Origin: Comamonadaceae bacterium UBA2121
GTDB taxonomy: Bacteria; Pseudomonadota; Gammaproteobacteria; Burkholderiales; Burkholderiaceae_C
NCBI GenBank assembly: GCA_002331385.1
Contig: DCYB01000011.1
Span: forward strand, 394,873-458,872
Direction: 5' to 3'
DNA: 64,000 nt
Each line of letters begins with the position of its first letter. Position 1 is the first letter of the stretch. This document shows positions 50,545 through 59,113 of this stretch, in pieces. The notes beneath the pieces were generated by a model. That model saw nothing but the letters and a program-made list of their open reading frames with translations. It was not told the origin of the DNA and did not search any database. Both the position numbers and the translations under genes were made by a program.

Positions 50545-51966
50545 TTACTCGACGCGCGAGGCCGTCAGCATGGCTGCGGACGACAGTTGGATGCGCATGT
50601 TGTCGGCCAGACGTTCGAACTCGGCGCGTGCTTCCTTGGAGATGGGACGGGCCGCATTGCTTGCGAGGGCGTTGGCCATCGGGTCGCGCTGCTCGCCATT
50701 CACGCGCAGTTCGTAGTGCAGGTGCGGGCCGGTGGCCCAGCCGGTAGCGCCGACGGCACCAATCTTCTGGCCTTGCTCGACGGATTGGCCTTTTTTCACT
50801 TCCATGCTGCTCAGGTGGGCGTAGACGGTTTCCTGATTGCCGGTGTGCTTGATGTAGATGACGTTGCCGTAGCCGTTTTGCACGCCGGCAAAGGTCACCA
50901 CGCCGTCAGCCACGGTGCGCACGGTGGTGCCAGCAGGGGCGGCCAGATCGGTGCCGTTGTGTGCGCGCCAGGTCTTGAGGATCGGGTGCAGGCGCATCTG
51001 GAAGGCGCTGCTGATGCGCGTGTATTCCACCGGCGACGTAAGGAAGGCGCGCTGCATGCTTTGACCATCCAGCGTGTAGTACGAGCCCTTGCTGCGACCG
51101 GCTTCCTGGAACCACACGGCGTCGAACGTCTTGCCGTTGTTGTGGAATTCGGCGCTCAGCACACGACCCGCGCGCAGCGGCTCGCCATCGGCTTCCAGCG
51201 TTTCGTAGACCACGGAGAAGCGGTCTTCCTTGCGCAGCGCGCGGTGAAAGTCGATGTTGGCCGCGAACACCTCGGCCAGTTGAACGGCTACGGAGTCGGG
51301 GATGTTGGAGGCGTCGGTCGCTGCAAACAGCGAATTGCGGATGATGCCGCCTGCCAGACGGCTGCCAACGGACAGCGGTGCGGTTTCGATTTCGGCGGTG
51401 TATTTGCCCGACTGCACGTTCTTCACCACGAGGCGCTTGAAGTAGCCGCTGTCGTCGGGGGCCCAGCGAGCGGTCAGCAACGTCAGGCGGTGGTCGTCGG
51501 TCGTCTCGACAGTGACAGAGCGGCCAGCGCGGCCCAGCAGGTTCTGGCGCACCAGATCGTTGGAGCGCAAGAAGGCGGCAGCCGCCGGATCGGCAACGCC
51601 CATGCGCTGCAACAGGCTCTCGGCACTGTCGCTGCTGCGGGTGCTGTCGGAGCGGTAGAGTGAATAGCTTGGAATGTCCGTCAGTGCGGACAGCTGCTTG
51701 TCACCGGCCAGTGATTCCACATCATGCGTGACGGTCTGCACGGGAAGGTCAGACGGATCCGGACCGAGCGAGGCCACGGCAAATGCGCCGCCGCCGCCAG
51801 TCATGAGAACAGCCGCTACGGCGGCTGCAATACGCTTGGGATGATTGTGGGCAATCAGGTATAGCCGATCAGCCAATGCTGAGCAAGCGGCGGTGAAACC
51901 TTGTGTCAAAAGTCGTACCCCTGGGCTTCGCGGCACCGCGGCAGCCGGCTCTGAAGGGGCTGTCAT
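50545..51966 (-). CDS. M23 peptidoglycan endopeptidase, membrane-anchored (MepM-like)
   Basis: 473 residues. Cytosolic N-tail, one membrane helix (about 44-68), a CsgG/LysM-free linker, and an OapA/Csd3-like N domain (about 90-300). The M23 domain (about 325-440) has the zinc ligands in HNGTDLAAP and GPHLHYELRVNG. It cleaves peptide cross-links in the periplasm for wall growth. Its position next to anmK is that of a turnover pair, and it is divergent from tyrS. Substrate bond (D-Ala-mDAP) is inference. Confidence 0.92.
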   Translation of the reverse strand: MTAPSEPAAAVPRSPGVRLLTQGFTAACSALADRLYLIAHNHPKRIAAAVAAVLMTGGGGAFAVASLGPDPSDLPVQTVTHDVESLAGDKQLSALTDIPSYSLYRSDSTRSSDSAESLLQRMGVADPAAAAFLRSNDLVRQNLLGRAGRSVTVETTDDHRLTLLTARWAPDDSGYFKRLVVKNVQSGKYTAEIETAPLSVGSRLAGGIIRNSLFAATDASNIPDSVAVQLAEVFAANIDFHRALRKEDRFSVVYETLEADGEPLRAGRVLSAEFHNNGKTFDAVWFQEAGRSKGSYYTLDGQSMQRAFLTSPVEYTRISSAFQMRLHPILKTWRAHNGTDLAAPAGTTVRTVADGVVTFAGVQNGYGNVIYIKHTGNQETVYAHLSSMEVKKGQSVEQGQKIGAVGATGWATGPHLHYELRVNGEQRDPMANALASNAARPISKEARAEFERLADNMRIQLSSAAMLTASRVE

Positions 51967-52104
51967 GGCGGATGTCGCAGTAATCTGGTGCGCAGTTGAA
52001 GGAGGGTAAGCGCGCGCCTATAGCTTGGCCCACTAAAATCCTACAACGCATCGAAGCCTTGAAGTATAACGACCAAGGTGAGCCAGACACCCATAAAAAC
52101 CCTT

Positions 52105-53337
52105 ATGAATCATTCAGCTGTTACAACATACCCGGTCACCGACAGTGTAAGACGAGCGCTTGAAATCACGCTGCGCGGCGTTGACGAGCTCCTGCCCAAG
52201 GAGGATTGGACCCAGAAACTGGCCCGTTCCGAAGCCACTGGCGTGCCCCTGCGCATCAAGCTGGGACTGGACCCGACAGCCCCTGATATCCACATTGGCC
52301 ATACGGTTGTCTTGAACAAGATGCGCCAGTTGCAGGACCTCGGGCACACCGTGATTTTCCTGATCGGCGATTTCACCACCATGATCGGCGACCCCTCGGG
52401 CCGCAACTCCACGCGCCCGCCGCTCACGCCCGAGCAGATCAAGGTGAACGCCGAGACCTACTACACCCAGGCCGCCAAGGTGCTCGATCCCGCCAAAACG
52501 GAAGTGCGCTACAACAGCGAGTGGTGCGACCAACTGGGCGCGCGCGGCATGATCCAGCTCTCGGCCAAATACACCGTGGCCCGCATGATGGAGCGCAACG
52601 ACTTTCATCAGCGCTTCACCGAAGGCAACTCCATCAGCTTGCACGAGTTTCTCTATCCCTTGTTGCAGGGCTATGACTCCGTCGCGCTGAAGTCGGATCT
52701 GGAACTGGGCGGCACCGATCAGAAGTTCAATCTGTTGATGGGACGCCATCTGCAGGAAGAGTACGGACAGGAGCCGCAGTGCGTGCTCACCATGCCGCTT
52801 CTGGTGGGCCTGGATGGCGAGCACAAGATGTCCAAGTCCAAGAACAATTACATCGGCATCACGGAAGACGCCAACACCATGTTCGCCAAGGTGCTGTCGA
52901 TTTCGGACACGCTGATGTGGGACTGGTACACGCTGCTGTCATTCAAGAGTCTGGAAGACATCGCGGCGCTGAAGCAGGAAGTCGAGGGCGGTCGCAATCC
53001 CAAGGACGCCAAAGTGGCGCTGGCCAAGGAAATCACCGCGCGCTTTCACAGCGCGGCGGCGGCCGACGCGGCGGAGCAGGACTTCAACAATCGCTCTAAG
53101 GGCGGCATTCCCGATGACATTCCGGAGCTGTCGCTCTCCGGCGCCCCCATGGGCATTGGTGCGCTGCTCAAGACGGCCCAACTCGCGCCTTCGACGAGCG
53201 AAGCCAACCGCCTGATTGACGGCGGTGGCGTGCGCATCGACGGCACCGTGGTGAGCGACAAGGGGCTCAAGGTCGAGGCGGGTACCTTTGTGGTGCAGGT
53301 GGGCAAGCGCAAGTTTGCGCGAGTGACGCTGGCCTGA
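52105..53337 (+). CDS. tyrS: Tyrosyl-tRNA synthetase
   Basis: 410 residues from ATG 52105. HIGH (63-66), GDFTTMIGDPSGRNSTRP, the KMSKS signature (241-245) and a C-terminal S4 RNA-binding domain (about 340-405). It charges tRNA-Tyr and is of the TyrRS class of long-bacterial type (TyrZ-like with S4). GTG 52078 in frame could add nine residues; neither start has a clear Shine-Dalgarno. Confidence 0.95.
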   Translation: MNHSAVTTYPVTDSVRRALEITLRGVDELLPKEDWTQKLARSEATGVPLRIKLGLDPTAPDIHIGHTVVLNKMRQLQDLGHTVIFLIGDFTTMIGDPSGRNSTRPPLTPEQIKVNAETYYTQAAKVLDPAKTEVRYNSEWCDQLGARGMIQLSAKYTVARMMERNDFHQRFTEGNSISLHEFLYPLLQGYDSVALKSDLELGGTDQKFNLLMGRHLQEEYGQEPQCVLTMPLLVGLDGEHKMSKSKNNYIGITEDANTMFAKVLSISDTLMWDWYTLLSFKSLEDIAALKQEVEGGRNPKDAKVALAKEITARFHSAAAADAAEQDFNNRSKGGIPDDIPELSLSGAPMGIGALLKTAQLAPSTSEANRLIDGGGVRIDGTVVSDKGLKVEAGTFVVQVGKRKFARVTLA

Positions 53338-53396
53338 GGCTGCAAGCCCGCTCGCTGCGCAGCGCTGACCATGTGGGCCTGGCACAGGCGCAGTGC

Positions 53397-53855
53397 TCAG
53401 GCCCGTTCGCCCATGGGCTTGTTGGCGGCGCCTGTGCTGTCGTTCGATGCAACGGCCGTGTGACGTTTGAAGTAGGGCAGATAGGCACGGTCGACCCGGC
53501 AGATGTGGTGGATGAGCCAGAGCTTCAGGAACTCCAGCACCTCCAGCGCCACCGGCTCGCCGCTCTCGTAGCGCGTGAGCAGATCGAGCACCTTGGCCGT
53601 GAAGCGGTTGTGCTCGGACTTGTGCTCGACGGTTTCCACGTAGTGAATCGTCTCCATCAACATCTCTTCAGCGATGAAGTGGTTGTGTGTGTAGTCGACG
53701 AGCGATTCGAGAATCTCGCCGAGTGCTGCGCCGCGCGAACCGTTGGCAATGATTTCGTCGTGCAATGCGTTCGTCAGATTGACGAGATTGCGGTGCTGTT
53801 CGTCGATTTCGGCAATGCCAAGCTCGAATTTCTGGTTCCAGGGCATGAAGGACAT
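53397..53855 (-). CDS. Bacteriohemerythrin
   Basis: 152 residues of the hemerythrin fold. The di-iron ligands can be followed: DEQHRNL, DYTHNHFIAEE, EHKSEHNRF, and WLIHHICRVDRAY (His...Asp). It reversibly binds O2 at a di-iron site, for sensing, storage or oxygen delivery. ATG 53855 (MSFMPW) is used because homology begins there and GGAAAGAAA lies upstream; an in-frame extension to 53957 seems unlikely. Convergent with tyrS. Confidence 0.92.
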   Translation of the reverse strand: MSFMPWNQKFELGIAEIDEQHRNLVNLTNALHDEIIANGSRGAALGEILESLVDYTHNHFIAEEMLMETIHYVETVEHKSEHNRFTAKVLDLLTRYESGEPVALEVLEFLKLWLIHHICRVDRAYLPYFKRHTAVASNDSTGAANKPMGERA

Positions 53856-54048
53856 GGGCGTTTTCTTTCCAGTGCGGTTCGTTCCGGACGACGCTGTTTC
53901 CGGACGTAACCCGCAAGAATGCCCATCAGCCAGTCCATTCGAGGCTGGTTTTGTCAAATATTATGTAAATAGTCGTGATTTGGCGCTAATTAACCCTGTT
54001 TTCGTTCCTGATCGCGCGCTGCTGAGGAGGGTGGTGCGCGGTGTGGCT

Positions 54049-55044
54049 TCAGGCGATTTCCGGTAGCGATTCGCCGGTCGCGGCGCGCGTGGCGGCAGCC
54101 TGTGTGTGCAGCCATGCGCAAAAGGCCTGGATCTCGGGCCGGTGGCTGCTGCGCGGACCCACGATGAGCCAGTAGGCGAGCGGAGAGTCCAGTCGGTGGC
54201 CGGGCAGCACTTCCACCAGATCACCATGGGCCAGTCCGTCGGCGATCAGCGGCATGCGCGCCAGGGCCAGGCCTTGCCCCGCCAGCGTCGCTTGCACGAT
54301 CTGCTGCGCGTAATTGAAGTAGAGCCAGCGCTGCGGCTCCAGCCGCGCAATGCCGTAGATGTCGAACCAGCGGCGCCAGGTGATCCATTCAAAGTACGGC
54401 AGGCGATGTGCATCGCCCGCTTCAATCAGCGTGAAACGGGCAACGTCTTCGGGCGCACGGATCGGCGGCATGCTCTGAATCAGCCAGGGGCTCGCGACCA
54501 CGCATAGCTGCTCGCCAAACAGCCGCTGCGCTTTGGCGGGCTGCGCGCCTTGCACATTGGAGCGCAGTGCGAGATCCACATCCGAGGTCTCCAGATCGAC
54601 CATGTTGTCGCTGGTATCGATGCGGATGTCGATATCGGGGTGTTCGCGCTGGAAATCCTCGAGCCGGGGAATGAGCCACATCGATGCAAAACTGGCCCAT
54701 GTCGTCAGCGCGACGGTCTTGCGGCCCGCTGACTGTCGCACCATGCGCACGGTGGCATCGAGCCGTTCCAGCGCGGGCGTGAGTGTCTGGAACAATTGAC
54801 CGCCTGCGGTGGTGAGCTCCACCGCGCGCGTATGGCGCAAAAACAGCGGCACGCCCACCTCGTCCTCCAGCGCCTGAATCTGGCGACTCACGGCGGACTG
54901 CGTGAGCGACAACTCGTCGGCTGCCGCGCGAAAGTTCAAATGCCGCGCCACCGCCATGAAGGCGCGCCAATTGCCCACCGATACCGGCCGGGTGCGCACA
55001 TGCAGGGCCGGCGGCGAGGAGGGTTGATCTGCGCTGGGTTTCAT
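54049..55044 (-). CDS. LysR-family regulator (GcvA-like)
   Basis: 331 residues: helix-turn-helix at about 25-85 (VARHLNFRAAADELSLTQSAVSRQ), then an effector-binding domain with TTWASFASMWLIPRL and ALRSNVQG, the GcvA/AmpR-like branch. A disordered, Pro/Ser-rich tail precedes the helix-turn-helix. Transcribed toward the hemerythrin gene and divergent from glmU (269 bp apart). Target unknown. Confidence 0.9.
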   Translation of the reverse strand: MKPSADQPSSPPALHVRTRPVSVGNWRAFMAVARHLNFRAAADELSLTQSAVSRQIQALEDEVGVPLFLRHTRAVELTTAGGQLFQTLTPALERLDATVRMVRQSAGRKTVALTTWASFASMWLIPRLEDFQREHPDIDIRIDTSDNMVDLETSDVDLALRSNVQGAQPAKAQRLFGEQLCVVASPWLIQSMPPIRAPEDVARFTLIEAGDAHRLPYFEWITWRRWFDIYGIARLEPQRWLYFNYAQQIVQATLAGQGLALARMPLIADGLAHGDLVEVLPGHRLDSPLAYWLIVGPRSSHRPEIQAFCAWLHTQAAATRAATGESLPEIA

Positions 55045-55313
55045 GGAAATGGTTGCCCGAGGGATTGATGCGCAATGCGCATGGATAGTGCAAGCTCCTT
55101 ATTGGATGACGAATGTTTCAATGCGTCAATTGCCGCCATGTTTGGCTGCACGATTGATAGGTGCACAGTGTGCATTGATGCCAACAGGCCATCACTGAAG
55201 CTCACCGCCGGTTGCATGTGCGCCCTGTGAACATCGCATAATGTTTGTTTTGGTTCAAAGTTGGCCGCATCTGGCGCTCCCACGGCGTTGAGGTGCCCAT
55301 CAACACTATTGGC

Positions 55314-56753
55314 ATGACAACATCAGCACTGGACATCATCATCATGGCCGCGGGCAAAGGGACGCGCATGAAAAGCAAAACGCCCAAGGTCTTGCAGCGA
55401 CTCGCCGGCAGGCCGCTGCTACAGCATGTGGTGGCCCAGGGGCAAAGCCTTGCGCCCCGGCGCGTGGTGGTGGTGACAGGACATGGTGCGGCAGAGGTGG
55501 AGTCGGCTTGCGCCGCGTTCAAGTTGCCTGCGCAAGCTACCTTTGACTGGGAGTTCGTGCGCCAGGAGCCGCAACTCGGCACCGGTCATGCGGTGCAGCA
55601 GGCCGTCCCGAAGCTGGCCGATGACGACGGCGTGGTGGTCGTGTTGTCGGGCGACGTGCCGCTGACGCAGGCGTCCACGGTGGCGGATCTGGTGAGTGCA
55701 TCGGGCGGTGACAAGCTGGCGCTGCTGACCGTGCGCCTGACCGACCCGACGGGATACGGCCGCATCGTGCGCGACGCCGATGGGCAGGTGCAGCGCATCG
55801 TCGAGCACAAGGACGCGAGCGATGCGCAGCGTGCGATCAACGAAATCTACAGCGGCATCATGGCCGCGCCGGCCCGCCTGCTCAAGCAGTGGCTGGGGAA
55901 ATTGGACAACAACAACGCGCAAAAGGAGTACTACCTCACCGATGTGGTTGGCATGGCGGTGGCCGATGGCGTGCCGGTTGTGGGACATTGCATCGATGAT
56001 GCGCTGCAGGTGGCAGGCGTGAACAGCCCGCTGCAGTTGGCTGAACTGGAGCGCGCCCACCAGATGCGCCAGGCGGTCGCGCTGATGGAGCAGGGCGTGC
56101 GCATGGCCGACCCCGCGCGGTTTGATCTGCGGGACGACACCCGCAGCGGCGCGCTCGCGCAACTCAACTGTGCGCAGGATGTGGAGATTGACGTCGGCTG
56201 CATCTTCACTGGTGCCGTCTCATTGGGTGAAGGTGCGCGCGTCGGTGCCTACTGTCACATCAGCAATGCCACGATCGCAGCGGGCGCGGTGATCCATCCG
56301 TTCACACACATCGACGGCGAAAAGGCCGGTGCCAGCGTGGGCGAAGGCGCCCTGATCGGCCCGTTCGCACGCCTGCGTCCCGGTGCGCAACTGGGGCGCG
56401 AAGTGCATATTGGCAATTTTGTCGAAGTGAAAAACTCCACCCTGGCGGATGGCGCCAAAGCCAACCATCTGGCGTATCTGGGCGACGCCACGGTGGGCGA
56501 GCGCGTCAACTACGGGGCCGGTAGCATCACCGCCAATTACGACGGTGCCAACAAACACCGCACCATCATCGAGGCCGACGTCCACATCGGCAGCAACTGC
56601 GTCCTCGTCGCACCCGTCACCATCGGCGCAGGTGGCACGGTCGGGGGCGGCTCCACCGTGACCAAGAACGCCGAGCCGGGCGCATTGACAGTGGCGCGCG
56701 GCAAGCAGGCCAGCATTGCCAATTGGAAGCGACCGCAGAAAATCGCCAAGTAG
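55314..56753 (+). CDS. glmU: Bifunctional UDP-GlcNAc pyrophosphorylase / glucosamine-1-phosphate acetyltransferase
   Basis: 479 residues. Pyrophosphorylase domain about 1-235 with IIIMAAGKGTRMKSKTPKVLQ-type G-x-G-T-R-M (split here by residue 30) and LSGDVPL; left-handed beta-helix acetyltransferase domain about 255-460 with repeated hexapeptides, NFVEVKN and YGAGSITANYDG. It makes UDP-GlcNAc from glucosamine-1-P, acetyl-CoA and UTP, for peptidoglycan and lipid A. ATG 55314 is chosen from homology; no strong Shine-Dalgarno. Terminator at 56804. Confidence 0.97.
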   Translation: MTTSALDIIIMAAGKGTRMKSKTPKVLQRLAGRPLLQHVVAQGQSLAPRRVVVVTGHGAAEVESACAAFKLPAQATFDWEFVRQEPQLGTGHAVQQAVPKLADDDGVVVVLSGDVPLTQASTVADLVSASGGDKLALLTVRLTDPTGYGRIVRDADGQVQRIVEHKDASDAQRAINEIYSGIMAAPARLLKQWLGKLDNNNAQKEYYLTDVVGMAVADGVPVVGHCIDDALQVAGVNSPLQLAELERAHQMRQAVALMEQGVRMADPARFDLRDDTRSGALAQLNCAQDVEIDVGCIFTGAVSLGEGARVGAYCHISNATIAAGAVIHPFTHIDGEKAGASVGEGALIGPFARLRPGAQLGREVHIGNFVEVKNSTLADGAKANHLAYLGDATVGERVNYGAGSITANYDGANKHRTIIEADVHIGSNCVLVAPVTIGAGGTVGGGSTVTKNAEPGALTVARGKQASIANWKRPQKIAK

Positions 56754-56803
56754 ACCGACTGCTCATTGGTCGTGCGGGTTTCCGCGCGACGTGATAGGCC
56801 ACA

Positions 56804-56839
56804 AAAAAGCGCCGCGTTCGATCGAACGCGGCGCTTTTT
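56804..56839. terminator. Bidirectional terminator between glmU and cbpM
   Basis: A 36-nt perfect palindrome, 18 + 18, centred at 56821/56822: five A, a GC-rich arm GCGCCGCG, TTCGATCGAA, the opposite arm, five T. It can stop transcription of both convergent genes. Confidence 0.93.
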
Positions 56840-56863
56840 CTTGCGCTGTGGAACAGCCCGGTG

Positions 56864-57205
56864 TCAACGACTGCGCAGCGTCGCTTCCAGTTGCCTCAAC
56901 CGGAGTTTGAGATCCGTGACTTCTTCCATCAGGTCCGTCGTCAGCGCGGCGAGTTGGGGGTCGGCCTCGAACGTGGACTCCAGCCGTGCCATGCGCCGGG
57001 CGCGAATCACGGTGGTGCTGGAGAAGTGCCACGCGCCGCCCGATTGCTCGCCCTGGATCAGGCCTTCGGACACACGCGCGCTGACCCAGCCGGGGGCCAT
57101 GGCGCAGGCGCGCGCCAGATCGTCCAGCGTCAGGCGGGTGTTTTCGTCGAGCAATTCGGCCAGGGCCTGCGCTGCAGAGTGATGGTGATTTGAGGTGGTC
57201 GCCAT
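56864..57205 (-). CDS. cbpM: Chaperone modulator CbpM
   Basis: 113 residues with a MerR-like winged-helix part (LTLDDLARACAMAPGWVSARV) and a C-terminal coiled-coil (EEVTDLKLRLRQLEATLR). CbpM binds the J-domain of CbpA and inhibits it. Located 38 bp downstream of cbpA, the usual pair. Confidence 0.9.
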   Translation of the reverse strand: MATTSNHHHSAAQALAELLDENTRLTLDDLARACAMAPGWVSARVSEGLIQGEQSGGAWHFSSTTVIRARRMARLESTFEADPQLAALTTDLMEEVTDLKLRLRQLEATLRSR

Positions 57206-57243
57206 AAGCTGAAACTCCTTCCTTTCCTGCCTGTTCGTGCGCG

Positions 57244-58227
57244 TTATTGGCCGCTGCGCGGGTTGAACCCGGCGAATGCTTTGGCCATGGCGCTGTAGGC
57301 AGCCTTTTGCTCATCGGTATGGGCGGGCGGCAGCACGACGTGCAGCTCCAGGTACAAATCGCCCGGCGTGGCCGAGGGAATGCCGCGCTCTTTCAGGCGC
57401 AGCTTGCGTCCCGGCTTGGAATGCGCGGGCACGTTGACCTCCACCGTGTTGCCTCCGGGCGTGGTGACCTGGATGGGGCCACCCAGCTCGGCCTCCCATG
57501 GCGCGATGTTGACCGACTGGTAGACGTCGCGATCCTGCGCACGCCAGCGCGCGTCGGGCTTGAACTGCACTTCCAGAAACAGGTCACCGTTGGGGCCGCC
57601 GCCATATCCGGGACTGCCCTGGCCGCTCAGGCGAATGAGCTGTCCTTCGCGCACGCCCTTGGGAATGGTGACCTGCAACTGGCGGTCTTCGTTGACCATG
57701 TGGCCGCTGTCGTCCAGCTTCGCGCCGCGCAGCGTGAGCATGCGTTCGGCGCCTTGGTAGGCATCCTGCAGGTCCAGCTCGATCTTGGCGTGATGGTCCT
57801 CGCCGCGCTGCTGGGGCGGTGGGCCGCTGCGAAAGTGCGCGCGCGAGCCGCCCGCGCCGCCGCGTTGTTCGCGGGCCGCGCGGCCAAACATCTGCTCGAA
57901 GAAATCGCTGAACGCCGCGCCATCCATGCCTGCGCCGTCGCCACCATCGGTGAACTCGAAGCCGGCATCCCAGTTGGGCGGCGGACGGAAATCCTGCCCG
58001 GCGCGGTATGCGCCTTCCTTGCCCAGGTTGTCATAGGCGGCGCGCTTTTCCGGATCGGACAACACGGTGTTGGCCTCGTTCACTTCGGCCATGCGATCGG
58101 CCGCGTCGGCTACCTTGCTGACGTCGGGGTGGTATTTGCGGGCGAGCTTGCGATACGCTTTCTTGATGTCGTCCGCAGAGGCGTTCTTGTCGACGCCGAG
58201 TATCTTGTAATAGTCCTTGAATTCCAT
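57244..58227 (-). CDS. cbpA: DnaJ-like co-chaperone / curved-DNA-binding protein
   Basis: 327 residues. J-domain about 1-70 with YYKILGVDKNA and the HPD triad (RKYHPDVSK); a Gly/Arg-rich linker about 85-140; two DnaJ C-terminal beta-domains to the end. There is no zinc finger, which separates CbpA from DnaJ. It stimulates DnaK and binds curved DNA. Followed by cbpM. Confidence 0.94.
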   Translation of the reverse strand: MEFKDYYKILGVDKNASADDIKKAYRKLARKYHPDVSKVADAADRMAEVNEANTVLSDPEKRAAYDNLGKEGAYRAGQDFRPPPNWDAGFEFTDGGDGAGMDGAAFSDFFEQMFGRAAREQRGGAGGSRAHFRSGPPPQQRGEDHHAKIELDLQDAYQGAERMLTLRGAKLDDSGHMVNEDRQLQVTIPKGVREGQLIRLSGQGSPGYGGGPNGDLFLEVQFKPDARWRAQDRDVYQSVNIAPWEAELGGPIQVTTPGGNTVEVNVPAHSKPGRKLRLKERGIPSATPGDLYLELHVVLPPAHTDEQKAAYSAMAKAFAGFNPRSGQ

Positions 58228-58443
58228 GCAACAGGCTCCTGAACCGACGCGCTTGATGGTGGCGGGCAGCGTGCGAGAGACGCAACGAGCTGTCTGACTC
58301 TATATGCGAGTCCGGCGGCTGCATCGTAGGCCAACGCCGCTTCGATTTGATGAATGACGATCGAATCGCGAATAAATGAATATGATGGCAATCGCTCGCG
58401 ATTCAAGCACACATTGCATTTTTTTTACGCACCCGGCGCTGAA

Positions 58444-58929
58444 TCAGATCACTGGCACGCTGGTGTCGAACTTGGCCCGGTGTGTCGCGAAAAAAGCCTT
58501 CACGTTGCGCACATTGGCGTCGTGCGTGAACAGGCGCTGGGCCAGCGCGTGGTACGCGGGCATGTCATGCGCGTGCACCACCAGCACGAAGTCCGGCCCC
58601 GGCGATACACGCCAGCACTGCTGCACGTGCGGGTCGGCCACCACACGCGCTTCGAACGCGGCGAGGTGTTCCGCTCCCTGTTGATCCAGCGAAATTTCCA
58701 CAATCGCCGTCAGGCCGTGGCCCTGCAATTGCGCCAGCTTGTCCGGTTGCAACAGCGCCACCTGCTTTTCGATCAACCCCAACTCGTGCAATCGCCGCAC
58801 GCGCCGCAAGCATGTGGGAGGCGACACGTGGGTCAATTCGGCCAGCGCCTGGTTGCTGATCGATGCATCCTTTTGCAGCAGATTCAGCAATTGCTTGTCG
58901 ATGGCATCCAGTGAGTCGTTTAATTCCAT
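58444..58929 (-). CDS. Lrp/AsnC-family transcriptional regulator
   Basis: 161 residues: helix-turn-helix about 5-62 (LNLLQKDASISNQALAELTHVSPPTCLRRVRRL) and RAM effector domain about 72-155. Members sense an amino acid and bind DNA as octamers. Divergent from glmS, with three AT-rich palindromes in the 70 bp beyond its start. There is no clear ribosome binding site (AAAATGAAAAT before the ATG). Confidence 0.92.
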   Translation of the reverse strand: MELNDSLDAIDKQLLNLLQKDASISNQALAELTHVSPPTCLRRVRRLHELGLIEKQVALLQPDKLAQLQGHGLTAIVEISLDQQGAEHLAAFEARVVADPHVQQCWRVSPGPDFVLVVHAHDMPAYHALAQRLFTHDANVRNVKAFFATHRAKFDTSVPVI

Positions 58930-58930
58930 A

Positions 58931-58999
58931 TTTTCATTTTATTTGAAAAAATATTTCATTCAACAATTGTTGAGAAATGTGATTTCATAAAATATGAAA
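58931..58999. promoter_or_regulatory. Three evenly spaced palindromes between lrp-like gene and glmS
   Basis: TTTTCA-N7-TGAAAA (58931-58949), TCAACAATTGTTGA (58960-58973) and TTTCATA-AAA-TATGAAA (58983-58999), centred 25-27 bp apart. Such an array fits Lrp-family octamer wrapping and would overlap the regulator's own start and glmS upstream DNA. Confidence 0.55.
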
Positions 59000-59113
59000 A
59001 AACGATCTGATATTTCTTGCTCGCCTGCGTACCATCCGGGCCATTCCCCGCCTTGGCGGGCACCCCATCACCACAAACACAGGGCATGGCTGTCCTGTCA
59101 GGAGTCTTCATTT

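Noticed and set aside
58994..59113. In-frame extension upstream of glmS
   Set aside because: GlmS needs its catalytic cysteine directly after the initiator methionine, so ATG 59114 is the start. The upstream frame is leader DNA.
59000..59113. Possible glmS ribozyme in the glmS leader
   Set aside because: Leader is only about 110 nt, shows none of the conserved ribozyme core, and that ribozyme belongs to Gram-positive bacteria.
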